Below, piece by piece: positions 34,999 through 43,804 of a stretch of 55,018 nucleotides of DNA. The translations under genes and the position numbers were made by a program. The notes under the pieces are model-generated. The model had not been told where the DNA came from and ran no database searches. It saw nothing but the letters and a program-made list of their open reading frames with translations. This DNA comes from an uncultured Acidobacteriota bacterium (lineage in GTDB: Bacteria; Acidobacteriota; Terriglobia; UBA7540), in assembly GCA_937900045.1 (NCBI GenBank), contig CALCEB010000237.1, forward strand, positions 1-55,018, given 5' to 3'. The stretch's first letter is position 1, and every line of letters starts with the position of its first letter.

Positions 34999-36147
34999 TT
35001 AAAGTTCTTTCAACGTTCTGAGAGTTGTGCGAGCGCAATTTTCCCACGAAAACTGCCTTGCACGCTCGACACCACGAGCGGCCAACTCCTTTCGTAGCGT
35101 TGAGTCGTTAAGCATGCGCTCCATGACCGCCGACATTTCCTCAACCGACTCAGGATCGAAGTAAAGTGCAGCGTCCCCGCCGATCTCAGGCAGGCACGAC
35201 CGGTTGGAGCTCATGACGGGCACACCACTAGCCATAGCCTCCACAACCGGCAGTCCGAATCCCTCGTAAAAGGAAGGCATAACCAGGCATGCCGCCCCTC
35301 TGTAGAGAAGCGCCAAATCATGATCGGGAACGGAGCCTGTGAGAACAATTCCATCTCCGGCGCTTGGATCCTCACATAGCTCTGAAATCTCCGCATAGCC
35401 CTTACGCCACCGCCAGCCACATAAAACAAGTTGGAAATCGAAATCCTTCTGCCGGCTCATGACCAAACGGTAGGACCGGATGAGCCGCGCCAGGTTTTTC
35501 TTTCTGACAATGGCACCCACGTACAAAATATAGTCGCGAGTTAACCCGTAGCGATTAGCCAGTGTTTCCTTTTCGCGCGGAAGCAGCCGCTGGGCCCTGA
35601 ACGAGTCCAGATCGACGCCGAGGTAAGTAACGACGATTCTCTCAGCAGGCACATTCCATGATGAGATCATGTCGTTTTTCGAGTATTCAGAATCCGTAAA
35701 GATCAAATCCGCATTGCGCATGTTTGACCAGTTTGCCCAGCGCTCAAGGAGGCCGCTGGCCGTGCGAAAGTCGCGCGGAAACATGTTCACCCCAATATCA
35801 TGAAGATTAACCGCCAGTCTCCTCGGTTTCGCCAAAATCGGCACTGATTCAGGAACAAAGAAGGCTTCAAATTCCATCGCCTTTGCTATCACCGTTGACA
35901 GCCCCCGCCTCCAAACGCGGCGGAAGCGCATTGCCTGGGTGTGAACAATCTCAAATCCACTGCGAGAAATCAATCCGCATGCATCGCCGCCGGTATTCGG
36001 AGGCAGGAGAACATGGATTGTCAATTGACCTGAATCCCGAGTTAAAATTTCGATATGTTTGAGCAAGTTGGCCAGATATCGGCCTTTCCCAGTGCGCCGG
36101 AACGGCTCTGTCAAGAACAGACCCTCGATGTAAACCCTTTGTGCCAT
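34999..36147 (-). CDS. Glycosyltransferase, GT4 family (mannosyltransferase-like)
   Basis: This protein of about 382 residues is a GT-B glycosyltransferase with IFTDSEYSKNDMISSW, VTYLGVDLDSFR, YILYVGAIVRKKNLARLI and the donor-site motif PSFYEGFGLPVVEAMASGVPV, which is typical of GT4 mannosyl- or rhamnosyltransferases. The ATG at 36147 (MAQRVYIEG) begins the conserved fold; a GTG at 36180 would add 11 residues. Neither start has a strong ribosome site. It lies between the FkbM methyltransferase and another GT4 gene in the same direction. Confidence 0.88.
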   Translation of the reverse strand: MAQRVYIEGLFLTEPFRRTGKGRYLANLLKHIEILTRDSGQLTIHVLLPPNTGGDACGLISRSGFEIVHTQAMRFRRVWRRGLSTVIAKAMEFEAFFVPESVPILAKPRRLAVNLHDIGVNMFPRDFRTASGLLERWANWSNMRNADLIFTDSEYSKNDMISSWNVPAERIVVTYLGVDLDSFRAQRLLPREKETLANRYGLTRDYILYVGAIVRKKNLARLIRSYRLVMSRQKDFDFQLVLCGWRWRKGYAEISELCEDPSAGDGIVLTGSVPDHDLALLYRGAACLVMPSFYEGFGLPVVEAMASGVPVMSSNRSCLPEIGGDAALYFDPESVEEMSAVMERMLNDSTLRKELAARGVERARQFSWENCARTTLRTLKEL

Positions 36148-36214
36148 AAAGAAAGCGCAGGCCTCATGCTCCCGAACCACATCATATCAGCGGTGTGAAT
36201 TCATACCCAGTGAT

Positions 36215-37144
36215 TCACTTTGGGAGCCGTTCTGCCTTAATGAAACCAACCTCCCGGCTTCCCCCCGTGCTCGAATCCTTTAAATGAAAGTGCGCTGTAC
36301 GGACGACTCGAAAGCCCGCACTTTCCATGCGATCCATTAATCTCGAGAACTCCCGGTGATACTCGATGATCATTTGGCTGAAGGTTCGCAGTTCCCTATC
36401 TGCCGCTCCAAGAATGACCTCATACTCGCAACCCTCGCAGTCAATCTTTGCCACGGCATCGTTAAGGCCAAAACTTTCCACAAGGCGCTTGAGCGAGAGG
36501 ATACGAACCTTCTCGCCCGTTTCGCATGCCACAAGCTCTGAACTCGGATCATTCTTTAATTCCGGATTTACGGTGATCGTACCTTCCTTCCCACACCCCA
36601 CGTTTAGCAGTGTGATCTGCCGTTCCAGAGCATTTAACTTAATGTTTGTTTCGGCAAACCGGTAAGCATAAGGATAGGGCTCAAGGGCGTAAACCTGGGC
36701 CGCGCCGCGAACTGCGAAATAGACGGCGCTATCACCGATGCTTGCTCCTACATCCAGAACCTGCTTGCCCTCAACACGCAACCATTTGTAATCCTCGTAT
36801 ACAAATTGCTCCAATAGCACGCTGTAGGCTTCGAGCATGGGATCGATCTTGAAGCGCAGCAGTTGGTTGTGAAAAGTAAACTGAATCTCGCCGTTCATCA
36901 CAGAGGCCCGGTGTCCATAGGCCTTCAACAATTCTACACACCATAAATACCGTAGTTTCAGGCGGGCCCACTCCTCTTGAGATTCCACAACCGTAGATCC
37001 ACCTGACCTCCACTCGGCGAAAACATGATTAGTGAACCCAAGTCTGAATAAGGTCACTTGCGGCCAATTGCGGAAAACCTTTCGAATTTCCGCTAGGCCA
37101 CGCCACTTCCATTTCACAATCGCTGCAATGTCGCCAGGTTTCAT
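36215..37144 (-). CDS. FkbM-family SAM-dependent methyltransferase
   Basis: The conserved part begins near the ATG at 37144 (MKPGDIAAIVKW), which has AAGGG seven nt upstream, giving 309 residues. Another ATG at 37414, also after AAGGG, would add 90 residues of low-similarity sequence rich in Arg and Pro, and it cannot be excluded. Motifs are VLDVGASIGDSAVYFA (SAM loop), YALEPYPYAYRFAETNIKLN, KIDCEGCEYEVI and the FSQMIIEYH region, all FkbM hallmarks. FkbM enzymes O-methylate sugars or polyketides, so a sugar target is likely here. Confidence 0.85.
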   Translation of the reverse strand: MKPGDIAAIVKWKWRGLAEIRKVFRNWPQVTLFRLGFTNHVFAEWRSGGSTVVESQEEWARLKLRYLWCVELLKAYGHRASVMNGEIQFTFHNQLLRFKIDPMLEAYSVLLEQFVYEDYKWLRVEGKQVLDVGASIGDSAVYFAVRGAAQVYALEPYPYAYRFAETNIKLNALERQITLLNVGCGKEGTITVNPELKNDPSSELVACETGEKVRILSLKRLVESFGLNDAVAKIDCEGCEYEVILGAADRELRTFSQMIIEYHREFSRLMDRMESAGFRVVRTAHFHLKDSSTGGSREVGFIKAERLPK

Positions 37145-37469
37145 AGTCACGCCCTTAGTACCAATCGGAGATCTTACTCTCTGTCCTGTTGCGCCCGTGG
37201 TCGTTTTTGCATAGATAGCAGGCAAGCCCCGGTCTGATTCCGACTCGGCCGGTAATGATCTCATCTGGCTCCTAAGTATAATCGCCTCTGGCACAACCAT
37301 TCCGGGGAAGTTTGGAATTACGCTCGTTCCATAGAGCGGCCGTGGGGGGGGACGGAAAACCCTTGAGAACCGATGCAGTACTAAGCTTGCGCCGTCTCGC
37401 GCCAATACCAGCATATGCGCCCTTTCGCATTTTGGGTTTTCATCACGCGTTCACGCACGCATAGAAAGG

Positions 37470-38513
37470 CTAGGTAAGCATCTGTGCCAGACGCTTGAGG
37501 AAACCCCTTGGAACGAGCGCCCATGAAATTAAAGGCCGCGCTAGAATAGCGGGCAGCATTGCAACAAGGAGGAGCCAGAGCGTCCAAACAATTCGCTTTC
37601 TGAAGCTATCAATATCGCTCCACCGCCACAAGGCGATTATTCCACGGAGCGCCAGCGTCAGAGGTCGATCCGAAGGCAACGGATGGGTCTCCGGATCCAG
37701 GCGCAATGAGGCCAGGCGTACCTTAATGTGTTGAATCTGGCGAAGCGCCAGCGTCTCCTTGTCTGGGGCCACTATTCCCAGTTTGGTGGCTGTTGCGATC
37801 ACTACGCCTACATTTTCGTAATCGCAGAAAATATATGCATGAAACTTTTCAATGTTAAGGGAGTTCTGAAGCCAGGTGTTCGAACCGTGGATACGGTACT
37901 GGCCCAACACTTCACGGAGTGTAAGAACGCTGCCAAAGAACGGGGTGGTTGTCAGCAAGTAATTGTCAGCCGCAATGCGATGTCTGTCCTCGTCAACGGG
38001 GAGCACCGCCGCGAGCGCTCGCCGCGAAAAAGCATTACCACTGGTAGGCGGGGAATTATAAAACCCCGTTTGAAGCAGTAAGGAGCGTACATCCATTGGG
38101 GGAACAGCGGTTCGCCAGCCCGGAAAGGAGAAACCTAGGGAGTGACCGCAGGCATCCACACACTCCAGGTAGAATTGGACCTTCGCCAGTTCGGGTTTCC
38201 AAGCGCGAACCACTTGCTCCGCTGCCTTGTTCAATAGAAGATCATCCGCGTCAAGGAACATGACGACCTCACCCCTGCTTGCCTTAAACCCCGCGTTAAA
38301 GGCCGAGGCTTGTCCCCCGTTTTGCTTTAGAACAGGGATGATTCTTTCTTCATAGCTCCTGACAATATCCCGGGAATCATCCGTGGACCCGTCATCGACA
38401 ACAATAACCTCTGTTTCGGGGTAAGTCTGGCTGAGGGCGCTTTCAATTGCTTCACCCAGAAAGCGTGCATAGTTATAGTTATTTATGATGATGCTGACCA
38501 AAATGTCGCTCAA
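37470..38513 (-). CDS. Glycosyltransferase, GT2 family
   Basis: This 347-residue GT-A enzyme shows VSIIINNYNYARFLGEAIESAL, VVDDGSTDDS and the metal-binding DXD in FLDADDL (D88-D90). The start is a TTG at 38513 preceded by GGAG at six nt; no upstream ATG is available. Hydrophobic segments near the C-terminus (about 305-335) suggest membrane association, common in GT2 proteins acting on lipid-linked acceptors. It lies between a methyltransferase and the FkbM gene. Confidence 0.88.
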   Translation of the reverse strand: MSDILVSIIINNYNYARFLGEAIESALSQTYPETEVIVVDDGSTDDSRDIVRSYEERIIPVLKQNGGQASAFNAGFKASRGEVVMFLDADDLLLNKAAEQVVRAWKPELAKVQFYLECVDACGHSLGFSFPGWRTAVPPMDVRSLLLQTGFYNSPPTSGNAFSRRALAAVLPVDEDRHRIAADNYLLTTTPFFGSVLTLREVLGQYRIHGSNTWLQNSLNIEKFHAYIFCDYENVGVVIATATKLGIVAPDKETLALRQIQHIKVRLASLRLDPETHPLPSDRPLTLALRGIIALWRWSDIDSFRKRIVWTLWLLLVAMLPAILARPLISWALVPRGFLKRLAQMLT

Positions 38514-38720
38514 GTAATCTCCACTCTAACCCGGATTATTCACGAACACGTCGTTATTTTGCTCAAGCCAGTAAACATGCGGATATGCGATAACGGCGTG
38601 AGAAACCCATTCGACACTGTGTCGTTTTTCCATGAGAGCCGAAATTACGTTCCAGACCCCGCCAAATCTGCCTTTGCTGCAATTGGGCTATGAAATTCAT
38701 GAATAAAGCGGGCTAAGCGG

Positions 38721-39614
38721 TTAGTCAACGATCCTTCGCTTAAATTCACGTGCGCGTGCCAAAGACCATTCCATCAGGAGCCTCTTATCCTTGAGCAAAT
38801 GCAGCCAGTCTTGCAAGCAACTGCCTTCGAGCTTGACGTATTCTGCGGGTCTGTATATCGGCGGAGGATTATGCCAATTAAGTAGAAGGTTATTCCGAAG
38901 AAAAAGGAAAGGAGTCCTGGCTGCATATTTTCGGTTTGCCGCTAGGTGTGTTGGCAGCTCGGGAATTAGAACCTCGAACGCCTCCGTCACAAGTGCAATC
39001 CCCTTAGTCTTCAGCATCCTGCTGATGTCGCGGATCGCCTCGAGCGGCTGGGGGAGGTGTTCCAAAACTTCAAAGGTTATGACGGCGTCATAGCCAGACG
39101 ATAAGCACTGCTCGTAGTTGTCAACGACTGTGATGTTTTCTCCTAAGACGCCGTAATAGTCAAACCGCTTCAGAGCAAAGTCTGAAGTGAGACTTCCCGG
39201 CACGTCGAAGTAGTCTAAGCAGAAACCTTGGTTGGCCAGATACAGAGAGTCGCTTCCAGCCCCATCGCCTAGCATAAGTATCCGGAGCCTATTGGGTAAC
39301 AGAGCGGCTTTCTCACTGTACCGGAAAAGCCTTTCCGCTGCGCCAGCGGTCCACATTTGTCTGTTAGGTGCCGCCCAAAAGACCAGGGTTTCAAATATGA
39401 AGCCATCTCCCTCCCGATACAACCGTTCCATGTGTTCGTCATATTGGTGGGGCGTAACCTTGAAGCGTTCGACGTCATGGCGCACATTCCAGCCCAGCTC
39501 CAAACTCTCCATCCACACTCTGCGCTCGGCCTCACACCGCGAAATGGCGGTAAACCGCACTACTTCATCGACGACTTCCGAAAATGTTTGAGGGAGGCGG
39601 TGCTTCACTGCCAT
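38721..39614 (-). CDS. SAM-dependent methyltransferase, divergent
   Basis: This 297-residue protein has a Methyltransf_23/25-like core: LRILMLGDGAGSDSLYLA as an atypical motif I, a following DYFDVPGS acidic region, YDAVITFEVLEHLPQPLEA and ISRMLKTKGIALVT. The N-terminal 110 residues are helical, and the C-terminal 60 have no clear family. AAAGGA lies just before the ATG. The place between the flippase and GT2 genes points to modification of the repeat unit; the methylated atom is unknown. Confidence 0.78.
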   Translation of the reverse strand: MAVKHRLPQTFSEVVDEVVRFTAISRCEAERRVWMESLELGWNVRHDVERFKVTPHQYDEHMERLYREGDGFIFETLVFWAAPNRQMWTAGAAERLFRYSEKAALLPNRLRILMLGDGAGSDSLYLANQGFCLDYFDVPGSLTSDFALKRFDYYGVLGENITVVDNYEQCLSSGYDAVITFEVLEHLPQPLEAIRDISRMLKTKGIALVTEAFEVLIPELPTHLAANRKYAARTPFLFLRNNLLLNWHNPPPIYRPAEYVKLEGSCLQDWLHLLKDKRLLMEWSLARAREFKRRIVD

Positions 39615-39742
39615 TCATCCTTTGTAGGGCGTGGATTTTGGATCACCGTGTTTAAGAGCTCCGCTTCTGAGATGTGCCCACCTTTCGCCTCGTGTACGCT
39701 CATAAAACCGCTATCTTTCCGTATCATCGAGATACTTACAAC

Positions 39743-41164
39743 CTACCTTCCGTGGGTTGCCGCCCAAGCGTCCCGCGCGTAACCAACGCAGCACTTCAGG
39801 CTTGATGGCCAAACGATGATAATGGGCAACAATATCAGTGATGGCCAGCCGATCACGGGTTCGAACAACGCAAGTCCGAATGCAAGCCACCACATTGCTG
39901 CAAGAGCGTACTCAGGCCTGCCAACCCTTCTCGTTGTGAAATAATGGAGGACCCAATAGCTTGGCAATGCTGCTGCCTCCGCCCAGCCGTAGCCGATTAT
40001 GCCAAGGCGGGGCACGAGCACCAAAGCCGAGCCAGCAAAAAGGATAATATGAACTGCATGAAAAATGGCCATGTCCCAATTTCTCCGAAGTACATAAAGC
40101 GAAGACGAGGAAAGGACGAACCCAGAATTTGAAAGGTAGCCGAGGGCGATGAATGGGTAGACCAACATGGCGGGAATCCACCGGGGGCCGAAAACTCGGG
40201 CAAGAACCCAGGAGCCAAACCCGGCGAAAATTGCCAAGGGCGGACCTATCATGAGCATTTGAAGCCGCGTTCCCTCAGCGATTGCCTTCGTTAGTCGTTC
40301 GAGGTTGTCCTGCAATCGAGCCAAGGCAGCAATAGAAATGCGTCCGGCAGCACCCTTGGCGAAGCTAAGAGCCTCCACAACTCGAACTGCCAACGCCACA
40401 AATCCTACCGCTTCTCCGCCTGCATAATGACCTACAACCAGGGGATTTACTAGGGCCCGAAGCTGATAGATCCAGACTGAAGTGGAATATCCGAGGCCAT
40501 AGCTCAGCATTCGTTTCACGAGGTGCATGTTGAAACAAAAATAGGGACGATAGCGCGTAACGATCAGAAGAAGGGCCATAATCAGAGCCTGTTGGCACCA
40601 CCATCCCGCGACAGGAGCCCAGACACTGCGATTTCGAAATGCAAGAGGTAATGCCACAAGATAAAAGCAAACCTGACCACCTAATTCGGTGACTACAATC
40701 CGTTTGTAGTCGAGTTCGCGCTCTAGTTTTGCCAAAGGGACTTGCTTGAGCATCATGAGTGGCAATGAGAGACCCATGGCGCCCGCAACCGGATGGAATC
40801 CAGGAATCCTCATCCACTGGTTGAGAAGCGGAAGCGCGAGATAGGCAGATCCCATGCCGAGAATTGCCAGAGCCACAAGCAACGTGAACGCCTGATGATA
40901 TACTTCCGGGCAGTCCTCGCCCTCCGGATGCCGTATCAGGTAAACTTCTATGCCCCATTGTGAGAGAAGCTGAGTGTACGTTACGATACCGAGAACGGCG
41001 GCATAAAGTCCATAGTTGCTTGGGCCAATTTCTTGAAGTAAATAGACCGGTCCGAGGACACCAATGACCAAGCTAACCGCCTGACGACCTGCCAAGAAGC
41101 CCCCGCCCTTGAAAACTTGCGATCTCAGGCTGGCTGGCAGAGATTGATCGCGTTGATTAGTCAC
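39743..41164 (-). CDS. Wzx-like oligosaccharide flippase, second copy
   Basis: This 473-residue membrane protein has about 12 helices and the polysaccharide-synthesis (MOP) pattern, starting FKGGGFLAGRQAVSLVIGVLGPVYLL and GPSNYGLYAAVLGIVTY. The start is a GTG at 41164 with GAGGG upstream. It is only distantly similar to the flippase at 21-1430, as expected if the two transport different repeat units. It belongs to the operon that begins with the Wza-type gene at 47266. Its direct neighbours are the UDP-glucuronate decarboxylase and a methyltransferase. Confidence 0.85.
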   Translation of the reverse strand: MTNQRDQSLPASLRSQVFKGGGFLAGRQAVSLVIGVLGPVYLLQEIGPSNYGLYAAVLGIVTYTQLLSQWGIEVYLIRHPEGEDCPEVYHQAFTLLVALAILGMGSAYLALPLLNQWMRIPGFHPVAGAMGLSLPLMMLKQVPLAKLERELDYKRIVVTELGGQVCFYLVALPLAFRNRSVWAPVAGWWCQQALIMALLLIVTRYRPYFCFNMHLVKRMLSYGLGYSTSVWIYQLRALVNPLVVGHYAGGEAVGFVALAVRVVEALSFAKGAAGRISIAALARLQDNLERLTKAIAEGTRLQMLMIGPPLAIFAGFGSWVLARVFGPRWIPAMLVYPFIALGYLSNSGFVLSSSSLYVLRRNWDMAIFHAVHIILFAGSALVLVPRLGIIGYGWAEAAALPSYWVLHYFTTRRVGRPEYALAAMWWLAFGLALFEPVIGWPSLILLPIIIVWPSSLKCCVGYARDAWAATHGR

Positions 41165-41227
41165 AGCCCTCTGTGAAACACACCATCCCGGCGAGGAGGG
41201 CTTTATTGCAAGGAACTACGGCACTAG

Positions 41228-42277
41228 TCAGCATCCTACCTCAAACCTTGGCACCGATACCTTGTAGCCAGGTTCACTCATGACCTGGCGAAAATACGCA
41301 ATACAATCCTCTAGGCCCTTTTGAAGGTCAACAACCGGCTTCCAATCAAGGAGCATCGTGGCCCGTCCAACATTTGGGCAGCGCATCCTGGGGTCATCGA
41401 CAGGGAGGGGCCGGTGACCGATGATGCTGGGGCTTCCGGTGAGGCACAGGACGGCTCCAGCGATCTCCCGCACGGTCATTTCCGTGGGATTGCCAAGGTT
41501 CACAGGGCCGTGGATTCCCTCCAGATCGTAGGCCACCGACTCATCCGCGCCCTTGGGCCTTGCCACGGTGGCTGACCCTTCTCGCCCATCAGCCAGCAGA
41601 AGACGTGTCAGGCCCTCCACTAAGTCGCTCACATAGCACAGGCTGCGTGTCTGGCTGCCATCGCCATAGACGGTCAGCGGCTCGCCCCGGAGCGCTTGAA
41701 CGATAAAGTTCGAAACCACTCGCCCGTCTTGTGGCCTCATGCGGGGGCCGTAAGTATTGAAAATCCGCGCAATGCGTGTATCCAACCCATGGTAGCGGTG
41801 GTAGGCCACGGTCATGGCTTCGGCGAACCGCTTGGCTTCGTCGTAAACGCCTCGCGGCCCGGTTGGATTGACATTTCCCCAGTAGCTCTCCGGCTGGGGA
41901 TTGACCAGCGGATCTCCATAAACCTCGGAGGTGCTGGCGAGCAAAAAGCGGGCTTGCTTTGCCTTGGCAAGTCCGAGCGCATTGTGAGTTCCAAGCGATC
42001 CCACCTTCAAGGTTTGGATGGGAAGCCGGAGATAATCCGGAGGGCTGGCCGGAGAAGCAAGGTGGGCAACGGCATCGACCCGGCCCGTAACCTCGACCGG
42101 TTTCGAGATATCGTGAAGCCGGAACTCAAATCCGGGATTACCCTCGAGATGCTGGATATTGACCCGGCTTCCCGTAGAAAGATTGTCAATACACAAGACC
42201 GAATGCTCAAGGGCTAAAAGCCTTTCGCACAGGTGGCTCCCCAGAAAGCCTCCGCCACCGGTTACCACGATTCTCAA
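41228..42277 (-). CDS. uxs: UDP-glucuronate decarboxylase (UDP-xylose synthase), extended SDR
   Basis: This 349-residue enzyme converts UDP-glucuronate to UDP-xylose. Motifs are IVVTGGGGFLGSHLCERLL (NAD loop), HLASPASPPDYL, ASTSEVYGDP, the YWGNVNPTGPRGVYDEAKR block with catalytic Tyr and Lys, and RIFNTYGPRM, which together are typical of UXS proteins. The start is a TTG at 42277 with GGAGG seven nt upstream. It follows ugd by 47 nt, so the two genes would make UDP-glucose, UDP-glucuronate and UDP-xylose in sequence. A short insertion near residues 233-250 (VARPKGADESVAYDLE) is unusual. Confidence 0.88.
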   Translation of the reverse strand: MRIVVTGGGGFLGSHLCERLLALEHSVLCIDNLSTGSRVNIQHLEGNPGFEFRLHDISKPVEVTGRVDAVAHLASPASPPDYLRLPIQTLKVGSLGTHNALGLAKAKQARFLLASTSEVYGDPLVNPQPESYWGNVNPTGPRGVYDEAKRFAEAMTVAYHRYHGLDTRIARIFNTYGPRMRPQDGRVVSNFIVQALRGEPLTVYGDGSQTRSLCYVSDLVEGLTRLLLADGREGSATVARPKGADESVAYDLEGIHGPVNLGNPTEMTVREIAGAVLCLTGSPSIIGHRPLPVDDPRMRCPNVGRATMLLDWKPVVDLQKGLEDCIAYFRQVMSEPGYKVSVPRFEVGC

Positions 42278-42324
42278 TCTCCAACCTCCGTCTGCGCCAA
42301 GACAATCTGTACTCGTATCCCGCC

Positions 42325-43692
42325 TCAGACCGTTACTGTTGCCGGACCTGCAAGGCTGCGTCCCACCCCCAGGTATTGAAACCCCTGGGAAGTAACCTCT
42401 CCAGAAGAAAACAGGTTCCGTCCGTCAGCGATTAGGGGCCGTTCCATCAAGGCATGAACCCGCCTCAAATCAGCCTTGCGGAACTCGTCCCATTCGGTAA
42501 GAATCAGAAGCGCTTCCGCGCCTTCCACCGCCTCGTAAAGATCTTTGCAATACCGGATAGCGGGCAGTTCTGCTTTCGCTTTGTGAGACGCCTGCGGATC
42601 ATAAGCAGAGACCAGAGCGCCCTCCGCAATCAATCGCCGCACGATTGCCAGCGAAGGCGCGAATCGCACATCATCAGTATTGGGCTTAAATGCCAACCCC
42701 CATACACCAATCTTCTTTCCCCGCAAAACCCAAAGCTCCTGCTTGACCCGTTGCAAGAACTGCTCTCCCCGGCGAAGGTTGATTCTCTCGACTTCCTTAA
42801 GAAGTGAAAAATCGAGGCCGAACTTTTCGCCGATTCTGACAAAGGACTGCAGGTCTTTGGGAAAACAGAATCCCCCGAACCCGATCCCTGGACGAAGAAA
42901 AGATGGACCGATGCGCCGGTCGAAGCCGATGCCGCCAGCAACCTTGTCAATATCGGCTCCTGCAGCCTCACACAGGTCGGCAATCAGATTAATAAAGGAA
43001 ATCTTCATCGCCAGAAAAGAATTCGAAGCGTGTTTGATGATTTCAGCGCTGTTAATGTCCGCCACCAGAAAGGGAACTTGGTGTTGAGAATGGCAGGGTG
43101 AGTGAACAGGACAGACGAACTCCTGCTTCAAGATTGGCTGATAAATTTCCTCTAGCATCTTTGCCGCCGTTGAATTTTCCACCCCAACAACAATTCGGTC
43201 CGGATGGAAGAAATCTTCCACGGCGCTGCCTTCCCGCAAGAACTCCGGGTTCGATGCGACGTCATAGGATAATCCGGTCCGGCAATAAAGGCCCAAGTGT
43301 TTTTGAAGCTGGCGTCCGGTTTGCACCGGAACCGTGCTCTTTTCAATGACCAGCCGGTACCCTCGCGCAAATTGAGCAATATCACGGGCCACGCTTTCGA
43401 TTCCTGTCAAGTCAGCCTCGCCATTCTCCAGAGGCGGCGTGCCCACGCAAATAAAAATGGCTTGACCTTTGTCGATGGCTTCGCGCGTTGATGTGAAGGT
43501 TAGACGCCCACATTGCCGGTTTCGTTCGACGAGAGGCTCAAGGTGGGGCTCATAAAAAGGCACCCCTCCAGCTCGAAGCTGTTCCAACTTTTCCTGATTA
43601 CTTTCCGCGCAGGTCACATGGTGGCCAGCTTCAGCGAGGCATGCAGCCGAGGTAAGCCCAACGTATCCAGCCCCAATCACTGCAAGATTCAT
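42325..43692 (-). CDS. ugd: UDP-glucose 6-dehydrogenase
   Basis: This 455-residue enzyme oxidises UDP-glucose to UDP-glucuronate in two NAD-dependent steps. It shows the N-terminal MNLAVIGAGYVGL loop, FICVGTPP, the substrate loop SNPEFLREGSAV, the catalytic Cys in GFGGFCFPKD (C276) and GLAFKPNTDDVR in the C-terminal domain. Residues about 193-210 contain a small extra loop (CPVHSPCHSQHQ) seen in some family members. It lies directly upstream of the decarboxylase gene and downstream of the Wzc kinase. UDP-glucose dehydrogenases are known targets of BY-kinases in other bacteria. Confidence 0.94.
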   Translation of the reverse strand: MNLAVIGAGYVGLTSAACLAEAGHHVTCAESNQEKLEQLRAGGVPFYEPHLEPLVERNRQCGRLTFTSTREAIDKGQAIFICVGTPPLENGEADLTGIESVARDIAQFARGYRLVIEKSTVPVQTGRQLQKHLGLYCRTGLSYDVASNPEFLREGSAVEDFFHPDRIVVGVENSTAAKMLEEIYQPILKQEFVCPVHSPCHSQHQVPFLVADINSAEIIKHASNSFLAMKISFINLIADLCEAAGADIDKVAGGIGFDRRIGPSFLRPGIGFGGFCFPKDLQSFVRIGEKFGLDFSLLKEVERINLRRGEQFLQRVKQELWVLRGKKIGVWGLAFKPNTDDVRFAPSLAIVRRLIAEGALVSAYDPQASHKAKAELPAIRYCKDLYEAVEGAEALLILTEWDEFRKADLRRVHALMERPLIADGRNLFSSGEVTSQGFQYLGVGRSLAGPATVTV

Positions 43693-43804
43693 AGGAACAT
43701 CCGTTCAATTCAATCTAAGAGAGGAAAAAAATTCCCCTCCGGCGGAGCCGCGGTGGGGTTAACACTTAGCGCAAATGAAGGATTTCGCCGTGAATGTGGA
43801 GTTC